From Burkholderia singularis (lineage in GTDB: Bacteria; Pseudomonadota; Gammaproteobacteria; Burkholderiales; Burkholderiaceae), in NCBI RefSeq assembly GCF_900176645.1, contig NZ_FXAN01000112.1, positions 1-36,999 on the forward strand: a stretch of 36,999 nucleotides of DNA, in the 5' to 3' direction. The notes beneath the pieces were generated by a model that worked only from the letters and a program-made list of their open reading frames with translations, was not told the DNA's origin and ran no database searches. This document shows positions 1-9,888 of the stretch, piece by piece. How positions within the stretch are numbered: the first letter of the stretch is position 1; every line of letters starts with the position of its first letter. Position numbers and translations under genes: made by a program.

Positions 1-753
1 CGGCAGGCGCACGCCGGCCATATCGGCGAGCGTCGTTGTATTGCCGGCCGCGACCACCGCGACCTTTTTCGCGTTGATGAAGCCCTTCACGGTATCGACA
101 CCCGTGACCGCACCGCCTTGGCGGCGAATGCCCGTCACCTGACAGTTCTGAATGATGTCGACGCCCGCGCGATCGGCCCCGCGGGCGAAGCCCCATGCAA
201 GCGCGTCGTGCCGCGCGACGCCGCCGCGCCGCTGGATCGACGCGCCGAGCACCGGATAGCGGCTGTTCAGATTGATCGTCGGCTCGATCGCCTTGATCTG
301 CTCGGGCGTCAGGAACTCCGCATCGACGCCGTTGAGCCGGTTCGCGTTCACGCGGCGCTGCGTGTCGCGCACGTCCTGCAGCGTGTGTGCGAGATTCATC
401 ACGCCGCGCTGGCTGAACATCACGTTGTAGTTCAGATCCTGCGCGAGCCCTTCCCACAGCTTCATCGCCTTTTCGTACAGCGCGGCCGATTCGTCCCACA
501 GATAATTCGAGCGGACGATCGTCGTGTTGCGCGCGGTATTGCCGCCGCCGATCCAGCCCTTCTCGAGCACCGCGACGTTGGTCACGCCGTGCTCCTTGGC
601 GAGGTAATACGCGGTCGCGAGCCCGTGCCCGCCGCCGCCGACGATCACGACGTCGTATTCGCGCCTGGGCTCTGGGCTCTGCCATTGGCGCTCCCAGTTT
701 TCGTGGTACGACAGACCGTTGCGAAACAGGCTGAATATCGAATAGCGGCTCAT
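1..753 (-). CDS. soxB: Sarcosine oxidase beta subunit (5' part; gene runs off the left edge)
   Basis: Beta subunit of heterotetrameric sarcosine oxidase, which oxidatively demethylates sarcosine to glycine in the cytoplasm. The 251 visible residues begin MSRYSIFSLFRNGLSYHENW. They include a dinucleotide-binding GGGGHGLATAYYLA segment (about residues 39-52) for FAD and the sequence RHDALAWGFAR around residues 181-191. The His of this RHDA element is, in this family, the covalent FMN attachment site. The gene continues beyond position 1, so the C-terminal half and the expected soxD, soxA and soxG are not visible. The ATG at 753 is preceded by a GAAGGG ribosome binding site. It starts 16 bp after the sdaA stop codon, so sdaA and soxB are almost certainly co-transcribed. 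The context is the betaine-to-glycine-to-pyruvate route. Identification is firm. Confidence 0.95.
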   Translation of the reverse strand, partial: MSRYSIFSLFRNGLSYHENWERQWQSPEPRREYDVVIVGGGGHGLATAYYLAKEHGVTNVAVLEKGWIGGGNTARNTTIVRSNYLWDESAALYEKAMKLWEGLAQDLNYNVMFSQRGVMNLAHTLQDVRDTQRRVNANRLNGVDAEFLTPEQIKAIEPTINLNSRYPVLGASIQRRGGVARHDALAWGFARGADRAGVDIIQNCQVTGIRRQGGAVTGVDTVKGFINAKKVAVVAAGNTTTLADMAGVRLP

Positions 754-769
754 ATGGATCAACCCTTCG

Positions 770-2155
<1,386 letters not shown>

Positions 2156-2490
2156 TCGGCCATCCTTGCGTGACGACGCAATGTGAAATTGACGTTGGGT
2201 GTCAGTACACCAAAGCGTAAAATTGGCCGATAGAACAAAAACGGCATCGGCGTGGGACGCCGCCGCCAAGCGCCGCGCCCGCCGGCCGGGCGATGCGTTT
2301 CGGCGATGATTCGCGGCGAAAAAACACAAGTCCCGCCCGAGCCGATCGGCGACGCTCGCGATAGGGTCCCGGATGCGCTCCGCGTCCTGGACCATTCACC
2401 GGCCCGCCGCGAACCATCCGCAACCGGTGCGCCTGCGGCGCCATGCTGCGCTGCCGCATCAGCTAAACGATTCAGCCCAAGACTGCCACG
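2156..2490. promoter_or_regulatory. Divergent promoter region between sdaA-soxB and a GATase1-AraC regulator
   Basis: This 335-bp gap separates the minus-strand sdaA-soxB operon from the plus-strand regulator and must carry both promoters. I see a perfect inverted repeat GGTGT-N4-ACACC at 2198-2211, about 43 bp before the sdaA start. It lies in a locally AT-richer stretch (2180-2240) that is the likeliest core promoter. I see no credible small gene. Assigning the dyad to a particular regulator is inference. Confidence 0.5.
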
Positions 2491-3582
2491 ATGACCGCCG
2501 ACGCATCCGCCCCGCCCCCTGCAGCCGCGACCGACGCCAAGCCGCGCCTGCGCTTCGGCATCGTGCTGCTGCCGAATTTCACGTTGACCGCGTTCTCCGG
2601 CTTCGTCGACATGCTGCGCCTGTCGGCTGACGACGGCGACCACAGCAAGCCGGTGCGCTGCTCATGGACGGTGATCGGCGACACGCTCGCGCCTGTGCGC
2701 GCGAGTTGCGGGATCCAGGTGACGCCATGGCAAACGTTCGACGACGCGGGCACGTTCGACTACGTCGTCGTCGTGGGCGGGCTGCTGCATTCCGGGCCGC
2801 AAGCGGGCCAGCCGGTGCTGCAATTCATTCACCGCGCCACGCAACGCGGCGCGCATCTCGTGGGCATTTGCACCGGCGCGTTCGCGCTGATGCGGGCAGG
2901 CGTGCTCGACGGACACAGAGTCTGCGTGAGTTGGTTCCATTATTGGGATTTCGTCGAGCGCTTCCCGGACATCGACCCCGATCTGCTGATCGCCGACAGG
3001 CTGTTCGTGATCGACCGGCGGCGCATCACCTGCTCGGGCGGACGCGCGTCGATCGACGTTGCCGCCGCGATCCTGCTGCGCCACTTCGATCACGCGACCG
3101 TACAAAAAGCGCTCCGTATCCTGCTCGTCGGCGAGATGCAGAAAGGCAACGCGCCGCAACCGCACCCGCCCGGCCTCGCGCCTGCGACGCATCCGAAAAT
3201 CAAGCGCGCGATCCTGCTGATGGAGCAGCATGTCGGCCGTGCGCTGCCGCTCGACGAACTGGCATGCAAGCTCGACCTGTCGACACGGCAGCTCGAGCGG
3301 CTGTTCAAGGCGGAAACGGGCAAGACCCCGCAGGCGTTCGCCAAGCAGGTGCGGCTGCGCACCGCCGCGTGGCTGCTGACGAGTTCGGACCGCACCGTCG
3401 CCGACATCGCGTCGAGTTGCGGATTCTCCGACGCGTCTCACCTCGGCCGGGAATTCCGCAAGCAGTTCGGCGAACCGCCCGCGGCTTACCGGGATAAAGG
3501 CGTTGCCCTTGCAGGCGACGCGAGCGCAACGGCCCACGTCGCGCACGACGCCAACGCGCGCCCCTGCGCGCTCGCTCAATAG
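2491..3582 (+). CDS. GATase1-AraC (GlxA family) transcriptional regulator, probably of sarcosine/glycine catabolism
   Basis: The 363-residue protein has the architecture of the GbdR/CdhR/SouR/ArgR group. An N-terminal DJ-1/PfpI-like amidotransferase-fold sensor domain (about residues 22-200) carries FGIVLLPNFTL, the GICTGAFAL nucleophile-elbow region and TCSGGRASID. A C-terminal AraC-type double helix-turn-helix follows (about 235-340), with LDLSTRQLERLFKAETGKTP and IASSCGFSDASHLGREFRKQ. Such proteins bind a small ligand in the first domain and usually activate catabolic operons. It is divergent from sdaA-soxB, so I infer that it controls that operon. The closest functional analogue would be Pseudomonas SouR, which responds to sarcosine. 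It could instead respond to betaine or carnitine; ligand specificity cannot be read from sequence. Confidence 0.85.
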   Translation: MTADASAPPPAAATDAKPRLRFGIVLLPNFTLTAFSGFVDMLRLSADDGDHSKPVRCSWTVIGDTLAPVRASCGIQVTPWQTFDDAGTFDYVVVVGGLLHSGPQAGQPVLQFIHRATQRGAHLVGICTGAFALMRAGVLDGHRVCVSWFHYWDFVERFPDIDPDLLIADRLFVIDRRRITCSGGRASIDVAAAILLRHFDHATVQKALRILLVGEMQKGNAPQPHPPGLAPATHPKIKRAILLMEQHVGRALPLDELACKLDLSTRQLERLFKAETGKTPQAFAKQVRLRTAAWLLTSSDRTVADIASSCGFSDASHLGREFRKQFGEPPAAYRDKGVALAGDASATAHVAHDANARPCALAQ

Positions 3583-3875
3583 CCGGGCATCCGGCGATTG
3601 ACGATAGCGCCAGGCCCGTTGTCGTTACCTCGCCAGAGCGCCGGCGTTCACTTCCATTCATGCCGAATAGTTGCCTGCCAGATAAAATGGTCTGAAAAAG
3701 CCGCGCGATCAAGTTAGCCTCTGCGGCGCCGTCATACTGAAGGTATGTACAGGAACCGGCGTCGGCGCATTGCCGGCAGATCGCGGATCGCTACGCGCGC
3801 CCACGCGTTGCGCGTCACATGACGTATGACGCGCGACGCATCGTCCAATCGACGTCTAAACCTCATCACGCTGCC

Positions 3876-4652
3876 ATGCCACGCTTTGCCGCCAATCTGA
3901 CGATGATGTACCACGAGCACGCGTTCGTCGAACGCTTTGCCGCCGCCGCGCGCGACGGCTTCCGGGCAGTCGAATACCTGTTTCCCTATGACTTTCCTGC
4001 CGTCGAACTCAAAGCCCGGCTCGACGGGAACGGCCTGACTCAAGCACTCTTCAACGCGCCCGCCGGCAACTGGGCCGCGGGCGAACGCGGGATCGCGTCG
4101 CTGCCGGGCCGCGAAGACGAATTCAAGTGCTCGATCGACACGGCGCTCGCCTACGCCCGCGCGATCGGCAACGACAAAATTCATGTGATGGCCGGCGCGA
4201 TCGCGCCGACGCACGACCGCGCGCGCCACCGCGACACCTATCTGCACAACCTCGCCTACGCGGCCGAAGCGGCGCACGCCGAGCGCGTGACGATCCTGAT
4301 CGAGCCCATCAATCCGCGCGACATACCCGGCTATTTCCTGACCCGTCAGGAAGAAGCGCAAGCGATCCGCCGCGAGATCGGCGCGCCGAATCTCGAAGTG
4401 CAATTCGATTGCTATCACTGCCAGATTGTCGAAGGCGATCTGGCGACGGCACTCAAACGCGACATCGCGACCATCGGCCACATTCAGATAGCCGGCGTGC
4501 CGGAGCGGCACGAGCCCGACATCGGCGAGATCCATTATCCGTACCTGTTCGCGTTGATCGATGCACTCGGCTACGACGGTTGGATCGGCTGCGAATACCG
4601 GCCGCGAGCCGGCACGTCGGAGGGCTTGGGCTGGCTCAGGCCGTATCTGTGA
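3876..4652 (+). CDS. hyi: Hydroxypyruvate isomerase family protein (TIM barrel)
   Basis: The 258 residues match the length of E. coli hydroxypyruvate isomerase. The family interconverts hydroxypyruvate and tartronate semialdehyde; relatives (OtnI) isomerise 2-oxo-tetronates. The start MPRFAANLTMMYHEHAFVER, Glu143 in LIEPIN, FDCYHCQ and Glu240 in GCEYRP match the xylose-isomerase-like barrel. The two glutamates fit the expected catalytic pair. An in-frame ATG at 3819 would add 19 residues; I prefer 3876 because the product then aligns end to end with the family. Neither start has a clear Shine-Dalgarno. No gcl or glxR neighbour is visible, which is unusual for hyi. Between serine and choline catabolic genes, it may handle hydroxypyruvate derived from serine (inference). 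Confidence 0.85.
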   Translation: MPRFAANLTMMYHEHAFVERFAAAARDGFRAVEYLFPYDFPAVELKARLDGNGLTQALFNAPAGNWAAGERGIASLPGREDEFKCSIDTALAYARAIGNDKIHVMAGAIAPTHDRARHRDTYLHNLAYAAEAAHAERVTILIEPINPRDIPGYFLTRQEEAQAIRREIGAPNLEVQFDCYHCQIVEGDLATALKRDIATIGHIQIAGVPERHEPDIGEIHYPYLFALIDALGYDGWIGCEYRPRAGTSEGLGWLRPYL

Positions 4653-4827
4653 CGCCGGGCATCGGCCAGCGGCGCCTGTCACGACGAACGTCACGCCGGC
4701 GGCGATGACGGCTTCGGCGGCTGCGCCGGCAGCTTGCCGAGCGGCGTGCGATGCGCCGCTGGCGTCCTCCAATCAACGATTCCGGCGATGCGAAGAACGG
4801 AAAGCGCCGCGCGCACGGCGCCGCGAT

Positions 4828-5778
4828 TCACTGCATACCGAAATAGTGCTTGACGGCCGGCACCGCCGGCTTGCCGTCGAATGTCGTCACGCCGGCCAGC
4901 CATTTATCGAGCATTTGCGGATTTGCCTTCAGCCACTCGCCCGCCGCCTTGTTCGGCTCCTCCTTGTTCATGATCGGCACCATCACGTGATTCTCGATCG
5001 ACGTCGAGAATTGCAGGTTCGATACGAATTTCGCGACGTTCGGGCAACGCGATGCGTAATCGGGCGGCATCGCCGTCAGCACCTTCGCTTCGCCGTAGTT
5101 CGGGCCGAATACGTCATCGCCGCCGCTCAGATAATCGATCTTCATTTGCACGTTCATCGGATGCGGTTCCCAGCCGAGAAACACGATCCATTGCTTGTCT
5201 CGAATCGCGCGGTTCACTTCGACGAGCATCCCCGCCTCGCTCGATTCAACCAGCTTGAATTTGCCGAGCCCGAACTGGTTGCCGTCGATCATCTTCTTGA
5301 TCAGCATATTGCCGTCGTTGCCGGGTTCGATGCCGTAGATGCGCCCCCCGAGCTTGTCCGAGAATTTCTGAATATCGGCAAACGACTTCAGGCCGCCTTG
5401 ATAGACATAATCCGGTACCGCGAGCGTGTATTTCGCCCCCGTCAGGTTCGGCGTGGGCAGCACCTTGATCGTACCCGCCTTCGTAAACGGTGCGATGATC
5501 GGGTCCATCGTCGGCGACCAGTAGCCGAGAAACACATCGATCTGCTTGCTCTTGATGCCCGCGAACGTGATCGGCACCGACGCGATCGTCTTAGTCGGCG
5601 TGTAACCGAGGCCCGCGAGCATCGTCGAAGCGAGCCCTGTCGTCGCGGCGATGTCGCTCCAGCCGACGTCCGCAAAGCGCACTGTCTTGCAGGCCAGCGG
5701 CTCCCCAGCCCGCGCGCCCGCGAACGGCGCAACCGAAATGGCGAACCCGCAAGCCGCCGCGATCCATTGTCGTTTCAT
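4828..5778 (-). CDS. choX: Choline-binding periplasmic protein of an ABC importer (ChoX/CbcX type)
   Basis: The 316-residue substrate-binding protein has a Sec signal peptide (about residues 1-24, ending GARAG). It captures choline in the periplasm for the ChoWV transporter. The pocket residues reported for Sinorhizobium ChoX are recognisable with an offset of two to three: Trp40 and Asp42 in GWSDI, Trp87 in YWSP, Tyr117, Asn154 in EPGNDG, and Trp203 in GWEPHPMN. The aromatic box plus the Asp/Asn pair that holds the choline hydroxyl favours choline over glycine betaine. The ATG at 5778 follows GAGGAG at good spacing. The gene is last on the minus strand after the gbdR-like gene and 129 bp from it, so it may have its own promoter. 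Confidence 0.92.
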   Translation of the reverse strand: MKRQWIAAACGFAISVAPFAGARAGEPLACKTVRFADVGWSDIAATTGLASTMLAGLGYTPTKTIASVPITFAGIKSKQIDVFLGYWSPTMDPIIAPFTKAGTIKVLPTPNLTGAKYTLAVPDYVYQGGLKSFADIQKFSDKLGGRIYGIEPGNDGNMLIKKMIDGNQFGLGKFKLVESSEAGMLVEVNRAIRDKQWIVFLGWEPHPMNVQMKIDYLSGGDDVFGPNYGEAKVLTAMPPDYASRCPNVAKFVSNLQFSTSIENHVMVPIMNKEEPNKAAGEWLKANPQMLDKWLAGVTTFDGKPAVPAVKHYFGMQ

Positions 5779-5907
5779 TCCTGTTCTCCTCGACTACGAC
5801 GTCTTCCACATGAAATCCGTGCTTCGCGAATGCGAGGATCGCGCATCGCGCCGCCTATCGCACATCGGCAAACAGCAAGCCCGCCCGTGCGCGGGTTCGC
5901 ATCCGGC

Positions 5908-6927
5908 TCAGCCCGCCGCCGGCGCGCGGCGCTCGTGGCTCGGTGCATGACCGAACTGCGCGCGATACGCCTTGCTGAAATGGCATGGCGAATGAAAACC
6001 GCAAATCGCCGTCACGCGCGCGATCGATGTGTCGGTGGTGCGCAAAAGATCACGCGCGCGCTTCAAGCGCAGCGTCAGGTAGTAATGCGTCGGCGACACA
6101 TTCAAATACACCTTGAACATGCGCTGCAGATGCCGTTGCGATAGCTGCACGAGCCGCGCCAGTTCATCCAGCGACAGCGGCTCTTCGATGTTCGACTCCA
6201 TCAACCGCACGACCTCGATCAGCTCCGCGCGGGAAAAACCCACGCGCGCATCGACTGGAATCGGCTGCGCATCGGTCGCGCCGCGAATCCGCTCGAGGAC
6301 GAACTGCTCGGAAACCTGCGCGGCAAGCCGCTGCCCGAGCTGCGCGCTGACAAGATTGAGCATCAGATCGAGCGGCGCGGTGCCGCCGGTGCAGGTCAGC
6401 CGGTCGCGATCGACGACGAACAGCTCGTCGGCAAAGCTCACTTGCGGAAACTGCGCGTGCAGCGCCGACAGATTCTCCCAATGCACCGAACACCGGTAGC
6501 CGTCGAGCAAGCCGCTTGCCATCAACGCATACGCGCCCGTGCAAAAGCCGCCAAGCGGCACGCCACGCCCGGCAAGCGCGACGAGCGCCTCGCACGTCGC
6601 GGAGGTGACCACCTCACGAACCCCGATTCCGCCGCAAACAATCAGCGCATCGGGCGGCGCGTCGATGTCGAGCGGTTGCGTCGGCCGCACCGCAATGCCG
6701 TTGCTTGCATGCGCCGGCGTGCCGTCGAGCGTAAGCACCGACCAGCGGTAGTGCTGGGCGCGCGCAACATAATTCGCCATCCGCAACACTTCGACCGCAC
6801 TCGTAAACGCGATCATCGAAAAATTATTCAACGTCAGGAATCCAAAATTCCTGACCGAAGCAAGCGGATCAGTACAGGCATCAAATGCGGCAACGGCGGG
6901 GGCGGACGTCACATCGTTCTCCAGCAA
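5908..6927 (-). CDS. gbdR: GATase1-AraC regulator, GbdR-like (choline/glycine betaine catabolism)
   Basis: The 339-residue regulator has a DJ-1/PfpI-like sensor domain (about residues 28-200), with FGFLTLNNFSMIAF, GGFCTGAYALMASGLLDG and TCTGGTAPLDLML. A C-terminal AraC helix-turn-helix pair follows (about 230-330), with LVQLSQRHLQRMFKVYLNVSP and ICGFHSPCHFSKAYRAQFG. The N-terminal NNFSMIAFTSAVEVLRMAN resembles Pseudomonas GbdR, which activates betaine demethylation, sarcosine oxidation and choline uptake genes when dimethylglycine or betaine binds. Its place between choW and choX on the same strand supports this role. The symbol is assigned by resemblance and context; the neighbouring regulator at 2491 is a paralogue with the same architecture. 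Confidence 0.85.
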   Translation of the reverse strand: MLENDVTSAPAVAAFDACTDPLASVRNFGFLTLNNFSMIAFTSAVEVLRMANYVARAQHYRWSVLTLDGTPAHASNGIAVRPTQPLDIDAPPDALIVCGGIGVREVVTSATCEALVALAGRGVPLGGFCTGAYALMASGLLDGYRCSVHWENLSALHAQFPQVSFADELFVVDRDRLTCTGGTAPLDLMLNLVSAQLGQRLAAQVSEQFVLERIRGATDAQPIPVDARVGFSRAELIEVVRLMESNIEEPLSLDELARLVQLSQRHLQRMFKVYLNVSPTHYYLTLRLKRARDLLRTTDTSIARVTAICGFHSPCHFSKAYRAQFGHAPSHERRAPAAG

Positions 6928-7012
6928 TCAGGTTGCCTGCGGCCGACCGGCTCGGGCGGCTGCACGCCTGCCTGAGCCGGCCGGTTTGCGACACTCGGAA
7001 TGACGAAAAACG

Positions 7013-7909
7013 TCAGGCTTGTGCAATCGACGAGCGCGTGCCGAACAATTGCCTGAGGCCGGAGAGCAACGGGGTTTTCGCCGTGCCCGGCGCGCGGCCG
7101 AAACTTTCGGTGATACGGTCGAGAATGATCGCCAACAGCACGACGGACAACCCGCTTTCGAAACCCAGGCCGATGTCCAAACGCTGAATGCTCGCGAGCA
7201 CGTCGTTACCGAGGCCGCCCGCGCCGACCATCGATGCGATGATCACCATCGACAACGCCATCATGATCGTCTGGTTCACGCCCTGCATGATCGACGGCAG
7301 CGCATTCGGAAACTGCACCTTGTAGAGAAGCTGCCACGGCGTGCAACCAAACGCCTGCCCCGCTTCGACGATCTCGCGGTTCACATGGCGAATGCCAAGG
7401 CTCGTTAGCCGCACGGCGGGCGGCATTGCGAAAATCACCGTCGACAAGATGCCGGGCACACGGCCCAAGCCAAACAGCATGGCGGCCGGAATCAGATAGA
7501 CGAATGCGGGCATTGTCTGCATCAGATCGAGAATCGGGCGCACGAGCGCCGCGACCCATTTGCTCTTTGCCGCCCAGATCCCGAGCGGGATGCCTAGCAC
7601 AAGACTGATGATCGTCGACGACAACGTGAGCCCGAGCGTGACGACCGTCTGATCCCAAAAGCCCGTGCCGACGATGAGGCCGAGCGACAACGCGGTGAAC
7701 AATGCGAAACGCCAGCCGACACGCCATAGCCCGACGCCGACGAAACCGGCGATCATCGCCCACATCGGCACCGCTTGCAGCGTGTGCTCGACAAACGCGG
7801 CGAGCCCTTCGATTGCGCGGCCGATCGAATCGAACGTCTTGGCATCGTGGTCGAGCAGATAGTGAACCGACTGATCTACCCAGCTACCGAGCGGAATGCG
7901 TTCAGACAT
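7013..7909 (-). CDS. choW: Choline/glycine betaine ABC transporter permease (ChoW/ProW type)
   Basis: The 298-residue integral membrane permease belongs to the ProW/OpuAB class. A non-membrane N-terminus (IPLGSWVDQSVHYLLDHDA) is followed by about six hydrophobic segments from residue 45 on. The cytoplasmic coupling loop is visible as REIVEAGQAFGCTPWQLLYKVQFPNALP in binding-protein-dependent permease form. It forms the channel that works with ChoX and ChoV. The ATG at 7909 overlaps the end of choV by 8 bp, so the two are translationally coupled and made in matched amounts. The stop codon is 85 bp before the gbdR-like gene. Choline is preferred over betaine only because of the associated binding protein. 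Confidence 0.92.
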   Translation of the reverse strand: MSERIPLGSWVDQSVHYLLDHDAKTFDSIGRAIEGLAAFVEHTLQAVPMWAMIAGFVGVGLWRVGWRFALFTALSLGLIVGTGFWDQTVVTLGLTLSSTIISLVLGIPLGIWAAKSKWVAALVRPILDLMQTMPAFVYLIPAAMLFGLGRVPGILSTVIFAMPPAVRLTSLGIRHVNREIVEAGQAFGCTPWQLLYKVQFPNALPSIMQGVNQTIMMALSMVIIASMVGAGGLGNDVLASIQRLDIGLGFESGLSVVLLAIILDRITESFGRAPGTAKTPLLSGLRQLFGTRSSIAQA

Positions 7910-9071
7910 GGGAACCTCGCGAGCGCGTAATGGCCTTCAGCAACACGGTCCGGTCGATCGAACCGCAATAACAGCCGTCATCGTCGACGACGGGCAGCGC
8001 GTGCGGATGCGCGACCACCCGCTCGATCACATGCTCGAGCGACGCGTCGCGCGCGATGCTCTCGATCTGATTCACACTGAGCTTCGCGCTGCCCAGCGCA
8101 TCGCGCGTCACGCAACCGCGCAACTTGCGCGTTTCGTCGAGCACGAATGCGTATTCGGCACTGCCGTTCAGCGTCGCGGCAACATTCGCCGCATCGAGCC
8201 TTGAAACGACGGGCACCGCGCCCGTCAGCATCAGGTCGCCGGCCGTCAGATAGCGGCTCGTGTCGATGCCCTCGAAGAACGCGCGCACGTACTCGTCAGC
8301 CGGATGCGCGATGATTTCCTGCGGCGTGCCGAGCTGCACGAGCCGGCCGCCTTCCATGATCGCGATCCGGCTGCCGATACGCAGCGCCTCCTCGAGATCG
8401 TGCGACACGAACATGATCGTGCGGCGCTGCTCCTTTTGAAGTTGCAGCAGTACGTTCTGCATTTCCTTGCGCTTGAGTGGATCGAGTGCGGAAAACGCTT
8501 CGTCCATGATCATCAACGACGGATTGACTGCAAGCGCCCGCGCGAGCCCGACACGCTGCTGCATACCGCCCGACAATTCCGCAGGCAGCTTGTGCGCAAA
8601 TTGCGCGAGCCCAACTTGCTCGAGCACCGTCATCGCGCGCCGCTCGCGCTCCTTGCGGCGCACCCCGGCAACCTCGAGACCAAACGCGGCATTCGACAAC
8701 ACCGTGCGCTGCGGCATCAGCGCGAACGACTGGAACACCATGCTCATGTCCTTGCGGCGCAGTGCGATCAACTCGGCTCGCGGCACGGCGGCAACATCGC
8801 GGCCATCGATCAGCACCTTGCCGGCGCTGGGCTCGACGAGCCGGTTAACGAGCCGGATCAGCGTCGATTTGCCGGAACCCGACAAGCCCATCAGCACGAA
8901 AATCTCGCCTTCCTGCACGTCGAATGAGACGTCATGCACACCAACCACCTGGCCCGTGCGTGCGAACACTTCATCTTTCGTCGCGCCCGCGGCAAGCATG
9001 TCGAGCGCCTGCCGCGGATTATTTCCAAATACCTTGCACAGACCTTCGACCACGACCTTCGGGGCATCCAT
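7902..9071 (-). CDS. choV: Choline/glycine betaine ABC transporter ATPase with CBS region (ChoV/ProV type)
   Basis: The 389-residue ATPase of the ProV/OpuAA class energises choline uptake at the inner face of the cytoplasmic membrane. It has Walker A GLSGSGKST (about residues 62-70), signature LSGGMQQRVGLARAL, Walker B LMIMDEAFSALDP, the switch His in FVSHDLEEALRIG, and a C-terminal tandem CBS region (about 275-380). In OpuA-type transporters that region senses ionic strength. The N-terminal insert (ARQALDMLAAGATKDE-like, about residues 18-40) is typical of the ProV subfamily. It is the first gene of choV-choW, overlapping choW by 8 bp. The upstream 817 bp holds no gene, so the promoter must lie there. 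Confidence 0.93.
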   Translation of the reverse strand: MDAPKVVVEGLCKVFGNNPRQALDMLAAGATKDEVFARTGQVVGVHDVSFDVQEGEIFVLMGLSGSGKSTLIRLVNRLVEPSAGKVLIDGRDVAAVPRAELIALRRKDMSMVFQSFALMPQRTVLSNAAFGLEVAGVRRKERERRAMTVLEQVGLAQFAHKLPAELSGGMQQRVGLARALAVNPSLMIMDEAFSALDPLKRKEMQNVLLQLQKEQRRTIMFVSHDLEEALRIGSRIAIMEGGRLVQLGTPQEIIAHPADEYVRAFFEGIDTSRYLTAGDLMLTGAVPVVSRLDAANVAATLNGSAEYAFVLDETRKLRGCVTRDALGSAKLSVNQIESIARDASLEHVIERVVAHPHALPVVDDDGCYCGSIDRTVLLKAITRSRGSHV

Positions 9072-9633
9072 TGCAACCGTCTCCTGGTGTAGCGGAAATC
9101 AAGCCATCAGAGCGTGCCTACATGGTTGCCAGAAAAAACCCTGTACAGCCGACGAATTACGACAAACGCTTGCGCAAATACGACACGCGCGGCGGCGCCG
9201 GTCAAATGCGGCCGGCGTCGGACATGCTGCTTTTGCGCGCCGCGGCAAAAAGCTGACAAGAAAAGCGCACCGCCTCGGCGGCAGCACGGCAGCCGGCACA
9301 CCGCGCCAAGCACGCTTCATCAAACTTTGTTTGATCTTCATCGGCCATGCCGCGCACACTCGGCCAGCCACGGCCGACACGAAACTCGCCGTTGATACCG
9401 CTCCGGTCATTGGGCAAAGCAAAGCGAAGTCTGCCGCCCGGCAGGTACTTACCGACTGCCTCGCAACCGCAATGGCGCGCTCGCGTAGCGGGCGGCTCGA
9501 CCCGGTGCGGCACCGTGCGTGCCGAAAGCATCTCGCGCGCGAATCGAAACCCAATCGAATACACGCGCGAGATATTCGGTTATCCAAATCGATGGCCGAT
9601 CCGGCATTGCGAATATCGAATCGCCAACGCGCG

Positions 9634-9670
9634 AAAAAAAGAGCCCCGCCGACATTCCCACCGGCGGGGC
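9634..9670 (-). terminator. Strong intrinsic terminator reading on the minus strand
   Basis: A perfect 9-bp GC stem (GCCCCGCCG at 9643-9651 and CGGCGGGGC at 9662-9670) encloses a 10-nt loop. On the minus strand it is followed by TC and seven Ts (plus-strand A-run 9634-9640). No annotated minus-strand gene ends here, so it must end either a small RNA or a leader transcript of choV. Confidence 0.75.
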
Positions 9671-9800
9671 CAACCCATGTTAGAGAAATCTCACGGAGGA
9701 GACAGGTGCGATCATATCCATCCGTTGCATGCCCCCCAACCAAGCATTTCTGCTATTCAATTCACGGCGTGCAGCACCGTTCCCCTCCTCAATTAGCATA
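9634..9800 (-). ncRNA. Candidate small RNA or attenuated leader ending at the 9634-9670 terminator
   Basis: To the right of the terminator, the minus-strand RNA would contain GAGGAG (9790-9785) that can pair with CTCCTC (9701-9696). This closes a domain of about 95 nt just before the terminator stem. I see no good matching promoter and do not recognise a known riboswitch. The 5' end is unknown; 9800 is an arbitrary limit. Alternatively the terminator may be left from a lost gene: the plus strand also has GGAGGAG followed by a GTG-started 33-codon frame, so the region could be decayed. Confidence 0.3.
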
Positions 9801-9888
9801 TCGATAGAATGAAAAGTCGTTTCTCCAGCATCGATTACGTCATTAATATGCTGTATCCAGCCTACTTTTAATCAGGCGCCGCACCTAC

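Larger units (their letters stand above)
9072..9888. other. 817-bp non-coding region upstream of choV and the FMN reductase gene
   Basis: No reading frame here shows recognisable protein sequence. The right end (about 9780-9880) is AT-richer and probably holds the promoter of the plus-strand FMN reductase gene. The middle carries a strong minus-strand terminator at 9634-9670 and a possible folded transcript to its right. The part from 9100 to 9630 shows nothing I can assign, apart from being the likely choV leader and promoter. Confidence 0.6.

Noticed and set aside
3583..3600. Small hairpin GCCGG-N4-CCGGC after the regulator gene
   Set aside because: A five-base stem without a T-run is too weak to call a terminator in GC-rich DNA.
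9571..9617. Inverted repeat GATATTCG ... CGAATATC with 31-bp spacing upstream of choV
   Set aside because: Eight-base repeats at this spacing are expected several times by chance in 37 kb, and there is no second copy near other cho or sox genes.
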